From contig NZ_LT629799.1 of NCBI RefSeq assembly GCF_900105785.1, positions 1,984,001-2,048,000 of the forward strand: a DNA stretch of 64,000 bases. The letters are read 5' to 3'. How positions within the stretch are numbered: the stretch's first letter is position 1; every line of letters starts with the position of its first letter. The notes under the pieces were generated by a model. It was not told the DNA's origin. It worked only from the letters and a program-made list of their open reading frames with translations, and did no database searches. This DNA comes from Microlunatus sagamiharensis. Lineage in GTDB: Bacteria; Actinomycetota; Actinomycetes; Propionibacteriales; Propionibacteriaceae. The translations under genes and the position numbers were made by a program. This document shows positions 45,789 through 52,865 of the stretch, in pieces.

Positions 45789-46879
45789 AAGGCGACCACG
45801 TACATGATCGCGATGTTCGCGACCAGCAGCGGGATCGCCGTCGGCAGCTGCTGGCGGATGACCGCGTAGTTGCTCTTCAGCTCCAGCAGCGCCACCGGCA
45901 CCACGTTGAAGTTCGCGGCCATGGGCGTGCAGAGCGTGCCGCAGTAGCCCGACAGCATGCCGATCGCGAAGATCGCCGCCGGGTTGCCGCCCATCGCCTC
46001 GACGAGCACCGGGTAGCCGATCGCGGCGGTCAGCACGGGGAACGCGGCGAACGCGTTGCCCATGATCACCGTGAACACGGCCATGCCGACGCAATAGAGG
46101 ATCACGGCGGGCAGCAGCGAACCCTTCGGCAGCACCGCCGACACCGTGGTGCCGATGGCGGTCCCGACGCCCGCGGTGGCGAAGACCAGCCCGAGCACCG
46201 AGAGCAGCTGCGGCAGCACCAGCGCCCACCCCAGGTCCTCGGTGAGCCGGCGGCCCTGGGTCAGCGCGAGCGCCGGGCTGCGGAGCTTGAAGATCACCAT
46301 CGAGATGATGATCGCGATGATGCCGGCGGCGGAGAGCCCGATGACGGTCTCGCTGCCCTTCTGCAGCAGCGGCGTCCCGCCGATGACCACGTACGGCCCG
46401 GCGATCGCGCACAGCGCGGTGATCACCGGGATGGCGAGGACCGGCACGAAGAGCTTGTTGCCGAAGCGCTCGGCCCGGGCCTCGCGCTCGGCCACCAGCG
46501 TGCCGCCCGGCGCCGTCGCGTTCTCGGAGCCTCCGGCGACCCGGCCGGGGCCGGTGGACCCGCTCGGCGGCCGCGCGTCGTCGCGGTCGACGTCGGCGCC
46601 CTCGGCGTCACCGGCCTCGGTCGTGCTCGTGGCGCGCGAGCTCTTGGCGAGCCGCCCGGTCCCGGCCAGGACCGCGATGACGACGATCGCCACGCCGAGG
46701 ACCCACGCCGGCGCCGTCTTGGCCACGACGAACGAGCTGTACGGGAAGCACAGCCCGAGCAGGATCCAGAAGAGCCCGCTCGTGGCGCGCTTGGGGTTGT
46801 TCCGGTCGCGGGCGACGAGCACGCCGACGCCGATGAAGAACAGCCCCATCAGCCAGTAGAACCACTCGACCTGGATCAC
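45785..46879 (-). CDS. Putative 5-oxoproline transporter, DUF979 subunit
   Basis: This 364-residue membrane protein has a first hairpin VEWFYWLMGLFFIGVGVLVA, a loop of about 60 mostly charged residues (about 80-140), and then about seven segments, including GIIAIIISMVIFKL and SGYCGTLCTPMAANFNVVPV. The family is predicted to form, with DUF969, a carrier for pyroglutamate; this role comes from comparative genomics, and no substrate motif is visible. The GTG start at 46879 overlaps the DUF969 stop (GTGA). It lies directly upstream of DUF2891. Confidence 0.88.
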   Translation of the reverse strand: MIQVEWFYWLMGLFFIGVGVLVARDRNNPKRATSGLFWILLGLCFPYSSFVVAKTAPAWVLGVAIVVIAVLAGTGRLAKSSRATSTTEAGDAEGADVDRDDARPPSGSTGPGRVAGGSENATAPGGTLVAEREARAERFGNKLFVPVLAIPVITALCAIAGPYVVIGGTPLLQKGSETVIGLSAAGIIAIIISMVIFKLRSPALALTQGRRLTEDLGWALVLPQLLSVLGLVFATAGVGTAIGTTVSAVLPKGSLLPAVILYCVGMAVFTVIMGNAFAAFPVLTAAIGYPVLVEAMGGNPAAIFAIGMLSGYCGTLCTPMAANFNVVPVALLELKSNYAVIRQQLPTAIPLLVANIAIMYVVAF

Positions 46880-47574
46880 CGGGCCACCTCCGCGACCGTG
46901 CCGATGCGAGACATCTCGCGCTTGAGGGAACGGTCGACGAGCAGGCTGCGGACGCCGTGGACCAGCAGCGCCACCACCGCCGTCGGGATGGCCCACAGCG
47001 CCACGTCGAGCGGGGCCAGCGTGTAGCCGTACGTCGTGTCGACGAACGAGGTGATGAGCAGCACCGCACCGACGGCGACGAAGATGTCCTCGCCGAAGAA
47101 GGCCCCGACGTTGTCGACGCTGGCGGCGAAGGCCCGCAGCCGTTGCGACACGTGCTCGGGCAGCGCGCCGTACTTGCGCACCGCGGCCGCCTCGGTCATC
47201 GGCGCGACCAGCGGCCGCACCGTCTGGGCGTGCCCGCCGATGCTCAGCAGCCCGATGGCGGCCGTCACCTGGCGCACGAGCAGGTAGCCGGCGAGGATGC
47301 CGCCGGCGCTGAGCCGGGCCAGCCGGGAGACGAGGCGCCGGGCCTGCTGCTGGAGACCGAAGTGCTCCACCAGCCCGATCACCGGGAGCACGAGCAGGAA
47401 GATGCTGACCGAGCGGCTGCCGGCGAAGCCGGTGCCGAACGCGTTCAGCACGTCCAGCAGGTTCATGCCACCGAGGAAGCCGGTGACCAGACCGGCCACG
47501 GTGACGACGAGCATCGGGTTGAGCCGCAGCGCGAAGCCGACGACCACGACGAGGATTCCGAGCAGGACGAGCAC
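46876..47574 (-). CDS. Putative 5-oxoproline transporter, DUF969 subunit
   Basis: This 232-residue protein has about six membrane segments, from VLVLLGILVVVVGFALRLNP and LVLPVIGLVEHFGL to ALWAIPTAVVALLVHG, and the conserved loop SIGGHAQTVRPLVAPMTEAA, typical of DUF969. GTG 47574 follows an AAAGGCGG ribosome-binding site. It heads an operon DUF969-DUF979-DUF2891 whose promoter has TTGCGG and TAGGTT boxes 17 bases apart, with the GntR operator between them. A role in pyroglutamate uptake is supported by the flanking peptidase-like and pxp genes. Confidence 0.88.
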   Translation of the reverse strand: MLVLLGILVVVVGFALRLNPMLVVTVAGLVTGFLGGMNLLDVLNAFGTGFAGSRSVSIFLLVLPVIGLVEHFGLQQQARRLVSRLARLSAGGILAGYLLVRQVTAAIGLLSIGGHAQTVRPLVAPMTEAAAVRKYGALPEHVSQRLRAFAASVDNVGAFFGEDIFVAVGAVLLITSFVDTTYGYTLAPLDVALWAIPTAVVALLVHGVRSLLVDRSLKREMSRIGTVAEVAR

Positions 47575-47668
47575 GCCTGCCGCCTTTCGCGAGGACGGGT
47601 ACGAGGGAGGTGCCGAGAGCGGGGGGTGCCGGGGGCTTGCGTGACCGCAGTGGATAGCGTCCTTCGGT

Positions 47669-47697
47669 AACCTAGAGATCGTTGAACGATTCCGCAA
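47669..47697 (-). promoter_or_regulatory. Promoter of the DUF969-DUF979-DUF2891 operon
   Basis: On the minus strand TTGCGG (47697-47692) and TAGGTT (47674-47669) are separated by exactly 17 bases, a near-consensus housekeeping promoter. The 13-bp operator occupies the spacer, so a bound regulator would block RNA polymerase. Confidence 0.7.
47678..47690. promoter_or_regulatory. GntR (FadR-type) operator, site 1: ATCGTTGAACGAT
   Basis: This perfect 13-bp palindrome (6+1+6) lies between the divergent transporter operon and the pyroglutamyl-peptidase-like gene. The same palindrome, in inverse orientation, lies between the regulator and pxpA. FadR/VanR-type GntR proteins bind palindromes of this size. 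Assignment to the regulator at 48973-49623 is inference from its position beside site 2. Confidence 0.8.
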
Positions 47698-47725
47698 GAC
47701 TCTTCAACCAGGCAGGTGGGCACCG

Positions 47726-48997
47726 ATGACTCCGACGAGCGACAGCACCCCGCACCCGGCGCCGAGCAGGCCGGCGCCCCCGACCGTCGAGGAGGCGCGA
47801 CTCACGGTGCCGCTCGTCGAGGACGGCCAGCCGCTCGCGGCGCAGGTCCTCGCCGCCTCCGGCTTCGACGCGCTCGTCGACGAGGGGGTGCGCCGGCTGA
47901 GCTCGGCCGGTTCGCCGGACGCGCTCACCGCGGCCGTCCGCGAGATCGCGGCAGGGCTGTGGACCGCCGCCGTCGACCGGGCGCAGGGCCGCGGCGCCCA
48001 AGGACCGCTCGACCTGTACGACGACCGCCCCCTCTACTGGGCCCGGACCTCGCTGAGCGCGGCGCTGCGGCAGCTGACGTCGCCGCACCTGACCGGCCAG
48101 CACCAGCGCTACGCGCTGCTGAGGCTGCTCGACCGGCGCTCGCGCGGCATCGAGCGCGACGGCGACCTGTGGCCGGACGCCCGGGCCGACGAGGTCCGCG
48201 TCCAGGTCAGCGGCTTCGACGTCTTCGGCCTGGACACCAGCGTCCGCCACTCCAACCCCTCCGGCGCTGCCGCGCTGCAGCTCGACGGTGCGGTGCTCGA
48301 GACCCCGTACGGCGCCGTCCGCGTGCGGGCCGTCGTGCTGCCGGTCAGCTACGCCGACTTCGACCAGGGCGTGGTCGAGGACGCGTACGGGCCGGTGCTG
48401 CAGGCCGGGCCCGACCGGGCGGACCTCATCACCACGATCAGCATGACCGCGCGGGGCCGGATGGACGTCGAGCGCTGGGCGGCGGACGCGCGCGGCGGGA
48501 CGCCGGACAACCTGCGCGACCAGCACTTCGGCCCGGTCTCCCGCGCGGCGCGCTGGCCGCAGCCCGAGCCCAACCCGGAGTGGATCGAGACCACGCTCCC
48601 CCACGCGGCGATGGTCGCGGCGGGCACCGGCCCGTGGCCGGTGGTGCTCAAGCGCGGCATCCAGGAGTGGCCCGCGGGCGCCTCCGACCCGGCGTCCCTG
48701 GTGGCCGCACCCGACCCGGGCCCGGGCAGCACGCCGGCCGCCGGCACGGGCGGGGACTACCTGAGCAACGAGAGCATGTACCGCTCGAACCGGCTCCGCC
48801 TGGCCCTCGGCGCCACCGACGTCCCCGGCGGCCACCTGCACATCTCGGCGCTGGAGTACCCAGAAGACCCGGCGGTCCTGGGCGACGACGCCTTCGAGGC
48901 GGACCGGCGGGCCGTGGTCGACCAGACGGTGGCGCTGGTCCGGGCCGCGGCGGCGGAGGTCGCCCGCCGGGCTCAGTCGAAGCCGCGGGAGCGGTAG
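47726..48997 (+). CDS. Pyroglutamyl-peptidase I (C15)-like protein, catalytic Cys replaced by Ser
   Basis: The 423-residue protein has an extra ~155-residue helical N-terminal domain and then a C15-like domain. Matches to the family: VSGFDVFG at 161-168 followed by NPSG, RMDVERWA with Glu249 (the usual catalytic Glu), DYLSNESMYRS where Ser347 sits at the Cys position of the family's Y-x-C-N motif, and GGHLHIS with His372 at the catalytic His. C15 enzymes remove N-terminal pyroglutamate from peptides using Cys-His-Glu; here a Ser-His-Glu set is seen. It could be an active Ser variant, a binding protein or inactive. Its promoter carries the same operator as the pxp operon. The stop overlaps the convergent GntR gene by 25 bases. 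Confidence 0.75.
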   Translation: MTPTSDSTPHPAPSRPAPPTVEEARLTVPLVEDGQPLAAQVLAASGFDALVDEGVRRLSSAGSPDALTAAVREIAAGLWTAAVDRAQGRGAQGPLDLYDDRPLYWARTSLSAALRQLTSPHLTGQHQRYALLRLLDRRSRGIERDGDLWPDARADEVRVQVSGFDVFGLDTSVRHSNPSGAAALQLDGAVLETPYGAVRVRAVVLPVSYADFDQGVVEDAYGPVLQAGPDRADLITTISMTARGRMDVERWAADARGGTPDNLRDQHFGPVSRAARWPQPEPNPEWIETTLPHAAMVAAGTGPWPVVLKRGIQEWPAGASDPASLVAAPDPGPGSTPAAGTGGDYLSNESMYRSNRLRLALGATDVPGGHLHISALEYPEDPAVLGDDAFEADRRAVVDQTVALVRAAAAEVARRAQSKPRER

Positions 48998-49623
48998 GCG
49001 TCGAGGACCTGCGCCTCGGCCTCGTCGAGGTAGGCGCGCAGCAGGCCTGCGGCGGCGGTCCCGCCCTCGTCGGCGAGCGCGGCCAGGATCGTGTGGTTGC
49101 GGGCGAGGTAGGAGCCGTGGAAGGCGTCCGGCCGCGCGACGACGTGGAAGGCCAGGCGCATCTCGTTCCAGACGGTCTGCATGAGGCTGACGATCCGGGT
49201 GCTGCCCAGCGCGGTCAGCTCGCGGTGGAAGTCGATGTCGGCGGTCCCGACGCCGACCCAGTCCGCGGCGGCCGCGGCGGCCTCGGCGTGCTCGAGCGTC
49301 GCGGCCACGCGCTCCAGCCCGTCCCGGCCGCCCGGGTGGGTCGCCACGGCGGCGCACTCCACCAGGCGGCGGACGTCGTACAGCTCGGACACGTCCTGCA
49401 CGGTCGGCACCCGCACGAAGACGCCGCGGTTGAGCTGGTGGACGACCAGCCGCTCCTCGGCGAGCGAGCGGAAGGCCTCGCGCAGCGTGTTGCGAGAGAC
49501 GCCCAGGTCGCGGGAGATCTGCGGCTCGGACAGCCGCGTGCCGACCCCGTGGAGCCCGGCGAGGATGTCGCCGCGCACGGCGTCGGCCGCCCGGCGGGCG
49601 CGGCCGGCCTGGTCGGCGTCCAC
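48973..49623 (-). CDS. GntR-family regulator with FCD domain (FadR type), likely pyroglutamate repressor
   Basis: The 216-residue protein has an N-terminal winged helix (about 10-75) with LSEPQISRDLGVSRNTLREAF's region and VVHQLNRGVFVR. The C-terminal FCD domain has DIDFHRELTAL and NHTILAAL, positions used for metal and ligand binding. GTG 49623 has TAACGT (minus strand 49636-49631) seven bases upstream, a leaderless promoter. It is divergent from pxpA over 55 bases, and convergent with the C15-like gene. Two identical palindromes at the promoters of the transporter/peptidase and pxp genes suggest it controls both; the effector is probably 5-oxoproline (inference). Confidence 0.9.
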   Translation of the reverse strand: MDADQAGRARRAADAVRGDILAGLHGVGTRLSEPQISRDLGVSRNTLREAFRSLAEERLVVHQLNRGVFVRVPTVQDVSELYDVRRLVECAAVATHPGGRDGLERVAATLEHAEAAAAAADWVGVGTADIDFHRELTALGSTRIVSLMQTVWNEMRLAFHVVARPDAFHGSYLARNHTILAALADEGGTAAAGLLRAYLDEAEAQVLDAYRSRGFD

Positions 49624-49630
49624 GCTCCGG

Positions 49631-49636
49631 ACGTTA
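49631..49636 (-). promoter_or_regulatory. -10 box of a leaderless promoter for the FadR-type regulator
   Basis: On the minus strand TAACGT is followed by seven bases and GTG 49623. It is 31 bases from operator site 2, so the regulator could also affect its own promoter. Confidence 0.5.
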
Positions 49637-49666
49637 CCAGCGGGCGGCGTCGCCGGGGCCGTGTGC

Positions 49667-49680
49667 GATCGTTCAACGAT
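49667..49680 (+). promoter_or_regulatory. pxpA -10 box and GntR operator site 2 (ATCGTTCAACGAT)
   Basis: GATCGT (49667-49672) is a -10-like hexamer six bases before ATG 49679. The 13-bp palindrome 49668-49680 covers this box, the expected transcription start and the first two bases of the start codon. No ribosome-binding site is present, so the message appears leaderless. Binding would directly block initiation. Confidence 0.75.
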
Positions 49681-50470
49681 GCAGCTGACCGTGGACCTGA
49701 ACGCGGACGTGGGCGAGGGCTTCGGCCGCTGGTCGCTCGGGGACGACGCGGCCGTGATCGCCACCGTGACCAGCGCGAACGTCGCCTGCGGCTTCCACGC
49801 CGGGGACCCCGCGACCATGGCCACGACCGTGCGGACCGCCCTCGAGCACGACGTGGCGGTCGGCGCGCACGTCTCCTACCGCGACCTGGCGGGCTTCGGC
49901 CGTCGCTACGTCGACGCGACCGAGGCCGAGCTCGTCGGCGACGTCGTCTACCAGATCGGCGCGCTCGCCGGCGTCTGCCGCACGCTCGGCGCCCGCATCG
50001 GCTACGTCAAGCCGCACGGGGCGCTCTACAACACGATCGCCGACGCGGACGGCCGCGGCGCCGTGCACGCCCGGGCCGTCATCGAGGCGGTCGGGCACTA
50101 CGACGCCGAGCTGCCGGTGGTCGGCCTGGCCGGCTCGTCCTTCCTCGACCACGCCGCGCGCGCCGGGCTCGAGGTCGTGCCCGAGGCGTTCGCCGACCGC
50201 GCGTACACACCGGAGGGCGCGCTGGTCAGCCGCCGCGAGCCCGGGTCCGTGCTGCACGACGCCGAGGAGGTCGCGGCGCGGATGGTCACGCTGGCGCGGA
50301 CGGGCACGGTGACCGCGGTCGACGGCAGCACGGTCGCGGTGGAGGCGCGCTCGATCTGCGTCCACGGCGACTCCCCCGGCGCGGTCGTCATGGCGCAGGC
50401 CGTGCGCGCGGCGCTGGCCGACGCCGGGGTCGGGCTGGGCTCGTTCGCCGCCGGACCGCGCGCCGCCTGA
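49679..50470 (+). CDS. pxpA: 5-oxoprolinase subunit A (LamB/YcsF family)
   Basis: The 263-residue protein has the LamB/YcsF pattern from the start: LNADVGEGFGRW, then SANVACGFHAGDP, VGAHVSYRDLAGFGRR, YVKPHGALYN, EAFADRAYTPEGALVSR, and ICVHGDSPGAV near the C-terminus. PxpA, together with PxpB and PxpC, hydrolyses 5-oxoproline to glutamate with ATP. ATG 49679 overlaps the operator. The pxpBC fusion begins 12 bases after its stop, so the two are cotranscribed. Confidence 0.95.
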   Translation: MQLTVDLNADVGEGFGRWSLGDDAAVIATVTSANVACGFHAGDPATMATTVRTALEHDVAVGAHVSYRDLAGFGRRYVDATEAELVGDVVYQIGALAGVCRTLGARIGYVKPHGALYNTIADADGRGAVHARAVIEAVGHYDAELPVVGLAGSSFLDHAARAGLEVVPEAFADRAYTPEGALVSRREPGSVLHDAEEVAARMVTLARTGTVTAVDGSTVAVEARSICVHGDSPGAVVMAQAVRAALADAGVGLGSFAAGPRAA

Positions 50471-50482
50471 GCGGGCACGACC

Positions 50483-52057
50483 GTGGCCACCGAGGCGGAG
50501 GCACCCGTCCGGGTCCTGCGGGCCGGGTCGGACGGGCTGCTGGTCGAGGTCGCCGACCTCGACGAGGCGCTCGCGCTCTTCGCCGCCCTGCGGGAGGACC
50601 CGCCGGCCGGCGTGCGTGAGCTCGTCCCCGCGGCCCGCACGGTGCTGGTGCGCTTCGACCCCGCCCTCACCACCGTCGGGGAGCTGGCCGAGGACCTCGC
50701 CGGCCGGCGGCCGCGCGGCACGTCCGCCGCCGAGGGCCCGCTGGTGGAGGTCCCGGTCTGCTACGACGGGGCCGACCTCGAGGAGGTGGCGCGCCTGGTC
50801 GGGCTGGCGCCGGCCGAGGTCGTGCGCCGCCACACCGCGAGCCCGTGGACCGTCGCCTTCACCGGCTTCGCGCCGGGCTTCGCCTACCTCGCCGGCGGCG
50901 ACCCCGCGCTCGACGTCCCCCGCCGCAGCGAGCCGCGGACCAGCATCCCCGCGGGCTCGGTCGGGCTGGCGGGTCCCTTCAGCGGGGTCTACCCGCGCGC
51001 CAGCCCGGGCGGCTGGCAGCTGGTCGGGCGCACGGGGCTGACGATGTGGGACCTCCGGCGCGACGAGCCCGCGCTGCTCGCGCCGGGCACGCGGGTGCGC
51101 TTCGTCGACGCCGGGGTCGACGCGCTCGTGGCGTCCGGGTCCGCCGCACGACCGGACACCGCCGGCGTGGTGGCGACCCGGGCGCTGGAGGTGCTCGCGC
51201 CCGGCGCCCTGTCCGTGGTCGTCGACCTCGGCCGGCCCGACCGCGCCACCCAGGGCGTGGCCCGCTCCGGCGCCGTCGACCGCGGCGCGCTGCTGCGGGC
51301 CGACCGCCTGGTGGGCAACCCCGCCGGCGCCGCCGGGCTCGAGGTCGCCGGCGGCGGCCTGCAGGTGCGGGCCCGCGGCGACCTGGTCGTCGCGGTCACC
51401 GGGGCCCCCGCGCCGCTCACGCGGCTCACGGCCGCCGGCGAGGACGAGCCGGCGCACGACCTGCCCTTCGCCCTCGACGACGGCGACGAGCTGCAGCTCG
51501 GCACGCCCGCGCGGGGGATGCTCACCTACCTCGCCGTCCGCGGCGGCGTGGCCGGCGACGGGGTGCTCGGCAGCCTCTCGGGCGACGTGCTCTCGGGGGT
51601 GGGGCCGCCGCCGCTGCGTGCCGGGACGGTCGTCGCGCTCGCCGACGCGTACGCCGCCTCGGTGGCCGGGGCGCCGGAGCCGGGACCGCCGCTGCCGGCG
51701 CCGGGCGAGGTCGTGGTCGTCGACGTGCTGCTCGGCCCGCGCGACGACTGGTTCACCGCCGAGGCGGTCGCGGCCTTCCTCGCCGACGATTGGACCGTGA
51801 CCCCGCGCTCCAACCGGGTCGGGCTGCGGCTCGACGGCGGACGGCCGCTGGAGCGGGCGCGCACCGACGAGCTGCCCAGCGAGGGCACGGTGCCGGGCTC
51901 GGTGCAGGTGCCGCCGAACGGCCGCCCGGTCGTCTTCACCGCCGACCACCCGGTCACCGGCGGCTACCCCGTCGTCGCCTGCGTCGCCCGCCACCACCTC
52001 GACCGCGTCGGCCAGGTGCCGGTCGGCGGGCGCATCCGGTTCCGGGCAGTCCCGTGA
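50483..52057 (+). CDS. pxpBC: 5-oxoprolinase subunits B and C fused
   Basis: The 524-residue protein joins two usually separate subunits. Residues ~1-215 are PxpB (allophanate-hydrolase subunit 1-like) with FTGFAPGFAYL, PRRSEPRTSIPAGSVGLAG and SPGGWQLVGRT. Residues ~225-524 are PxpC with RSGAVDRGALLRADRLVGN, TYLAVRGGVAGDGVLGS and the terminal VFTADHPVTGGYPVVACV. It supplies the ATP-dependent part of 5-oxoproline hydrolysis to glutamate. Fusion fixes stoichiometry. The stop overlaps the next start (GTGA). Confidence 0.93.
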   Translation: MATEAEAPVRVLRAGSDGLLVEVADLDEALALFAALREDPPAGVRELVPAARTVLVRFDPALTTVGELAEDLAGRRPRGTSAAEGPLVEVPVCYDGADLEEVARLVGLAPAEVVRRHTASPWTVAFTGFAPGFAYLAGGDPALDVPRRSEPRTSIPAGSVGLAGPFSGVYPRASPGGWQLVGRTGLTMWDLRRDEPALLAPGTRVRFVDAGVDALVASGSAARPDTAGVVATRALEVLAPGALSVVVDLGRPDRATQGVARSGAVDRGALLRADRLVGNPAGAAGLEVAGGGLQVRARGDLVVAVTGAPAPLTRLTAAGEDEPAHDLPFALDDGDELQLGTPARGMLTYLAVRGGVAGDGVLGSLSGDVLSGVGPPPLRAGTVVALADAYAASVAGAPEPGPPLPAPGEVVVVDVLLGPRDDWFTAEAVAAFLADDWTVTPRSNRVGLRLDGGRPLERARTDELPSEGTVPGSVQVPPNGRPVVFTADHPVTGGYPVVACVARHHLDRVGQVPVGGRIRFRAVP

Positions 52058-52821
52058 GCCCGGCCCGTGCCGTGCGGGGCACGCCGGGCGACCCCGCCGG
52101 GGTTCGTGCGGTCGCGGCGGCCCTGCGGGCGCGGCAGGAAGCGCTGCCGGCCGGGCTCGCGCACCGCGACACCTTCCTCGGCGTGTACGCCCGGGTCACC
52201 GTCGCCGTGGCCGACGCGGTCGCGGCCGGCGTGTTCGAGGACCCGGCCTGGGTCAGCACCTGGGACGAGGTGTTCGCCGAGCTGTTCCTGGCCGCGCACG
52301 ACGCCGACCTACGCGGGGAGCCGGTGCCCCGGCCCTGGCGCCTCGCCTTCGCCGCGGACCCGGCGATGCACCCGCTGGGCCACCTGCTGCTGGCCATGAA
52401 CGCCCACATCAACTTCGACCTGCCGCAGTCCGTGGCCGCGGTGGTCAGCGACGCCGACTTCGCCGACCCCGACCTCCTCGCCCGCCGCGACCGGGACCAC
52501 CAGCGCATCGACGAGGTGCTCTTCGCCCGCGTTCGGGCCGAGGACGCCGACCTGGGCTGGAAGACCCGCGTCGTCGACCGGCTCCTCGCCCCGGCGAACC
52601 GGTGGGCCTCGCGCCGCTTCCTGCGCGAGTCCCGGGAGAAGGTCTGGCGCAGCACGGCGGTCCTGCAGCAGGCCCGCGTCGAGGGCCCGGCGGCGTACGA
52701 CGCGCGGGTCGCCGAGCTCGACGTGCTCACCTCGGCCAAGATCGCGGAGTTCCTCCGTCCCGGTCCGGTGCTGCTGCGGCTGGCCCTGCGGGGCTTCGGG
52801 GTGACGCTGCCGCCCGCGTGA
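52054..52821 (+). CDS. DUF5995 family protein, last gene of the pxp operon
   Basis: The 255-residue helical protein matches the DUF5995 pattern: FLGVYARVTVAVADAV, then a WVSTWDEVFAELFLAA stretch, LLAMNAHINFDLPQSVAAV with conserved Asn-Ala-His-Ile-Asn, and a C-terminal ESREKVWRSTAVL. The HxN-F-D motif could bind metal. Function is unknown. GTG 52054 overlaps the pxpBC stop, showing translational coupling with 5-oxoprolinase. That coupling suggests a link to pyroglutamate or glutamate metabolism, but the family also occurs in other contexts. Confidence 0.75.
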   Translation: MSPARAVRGTPGDPAGVRAVAAALRARQEALPAGLAHRDTFLGVYARVTVAVADAVAAGVFEDPAWVSTWDEVFAELFLAAHDADLRGEPVPRPWRLAFAADPAMHPLGHLLLAMNAHINFDLPQSVAAVVSDADFADPDLLARRDRDHQRIDEVLFARVRAEDADLGWKTRVVDRLLAPANRWASRRFLRESREKVWRSTAVLQQARVEGPAAYDARVAELDVLTSAKIAEFLRPGPVLLRLALRGFGVTLPPA

Positions 52822-52853
52822 GACCGTCCCCGGACGGGTTCAGGTGCCCGCGA

Positions 52854-52859
52854 CATACT
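52854..52859 (+). promoter_or_regulatory. -10 box of a leaderless promoter for glgX
   Basis: CATACT is followed by six bases and GTG 52866. Confidence 0.5.
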
Positions 52860-52865
52860 CCCCGC

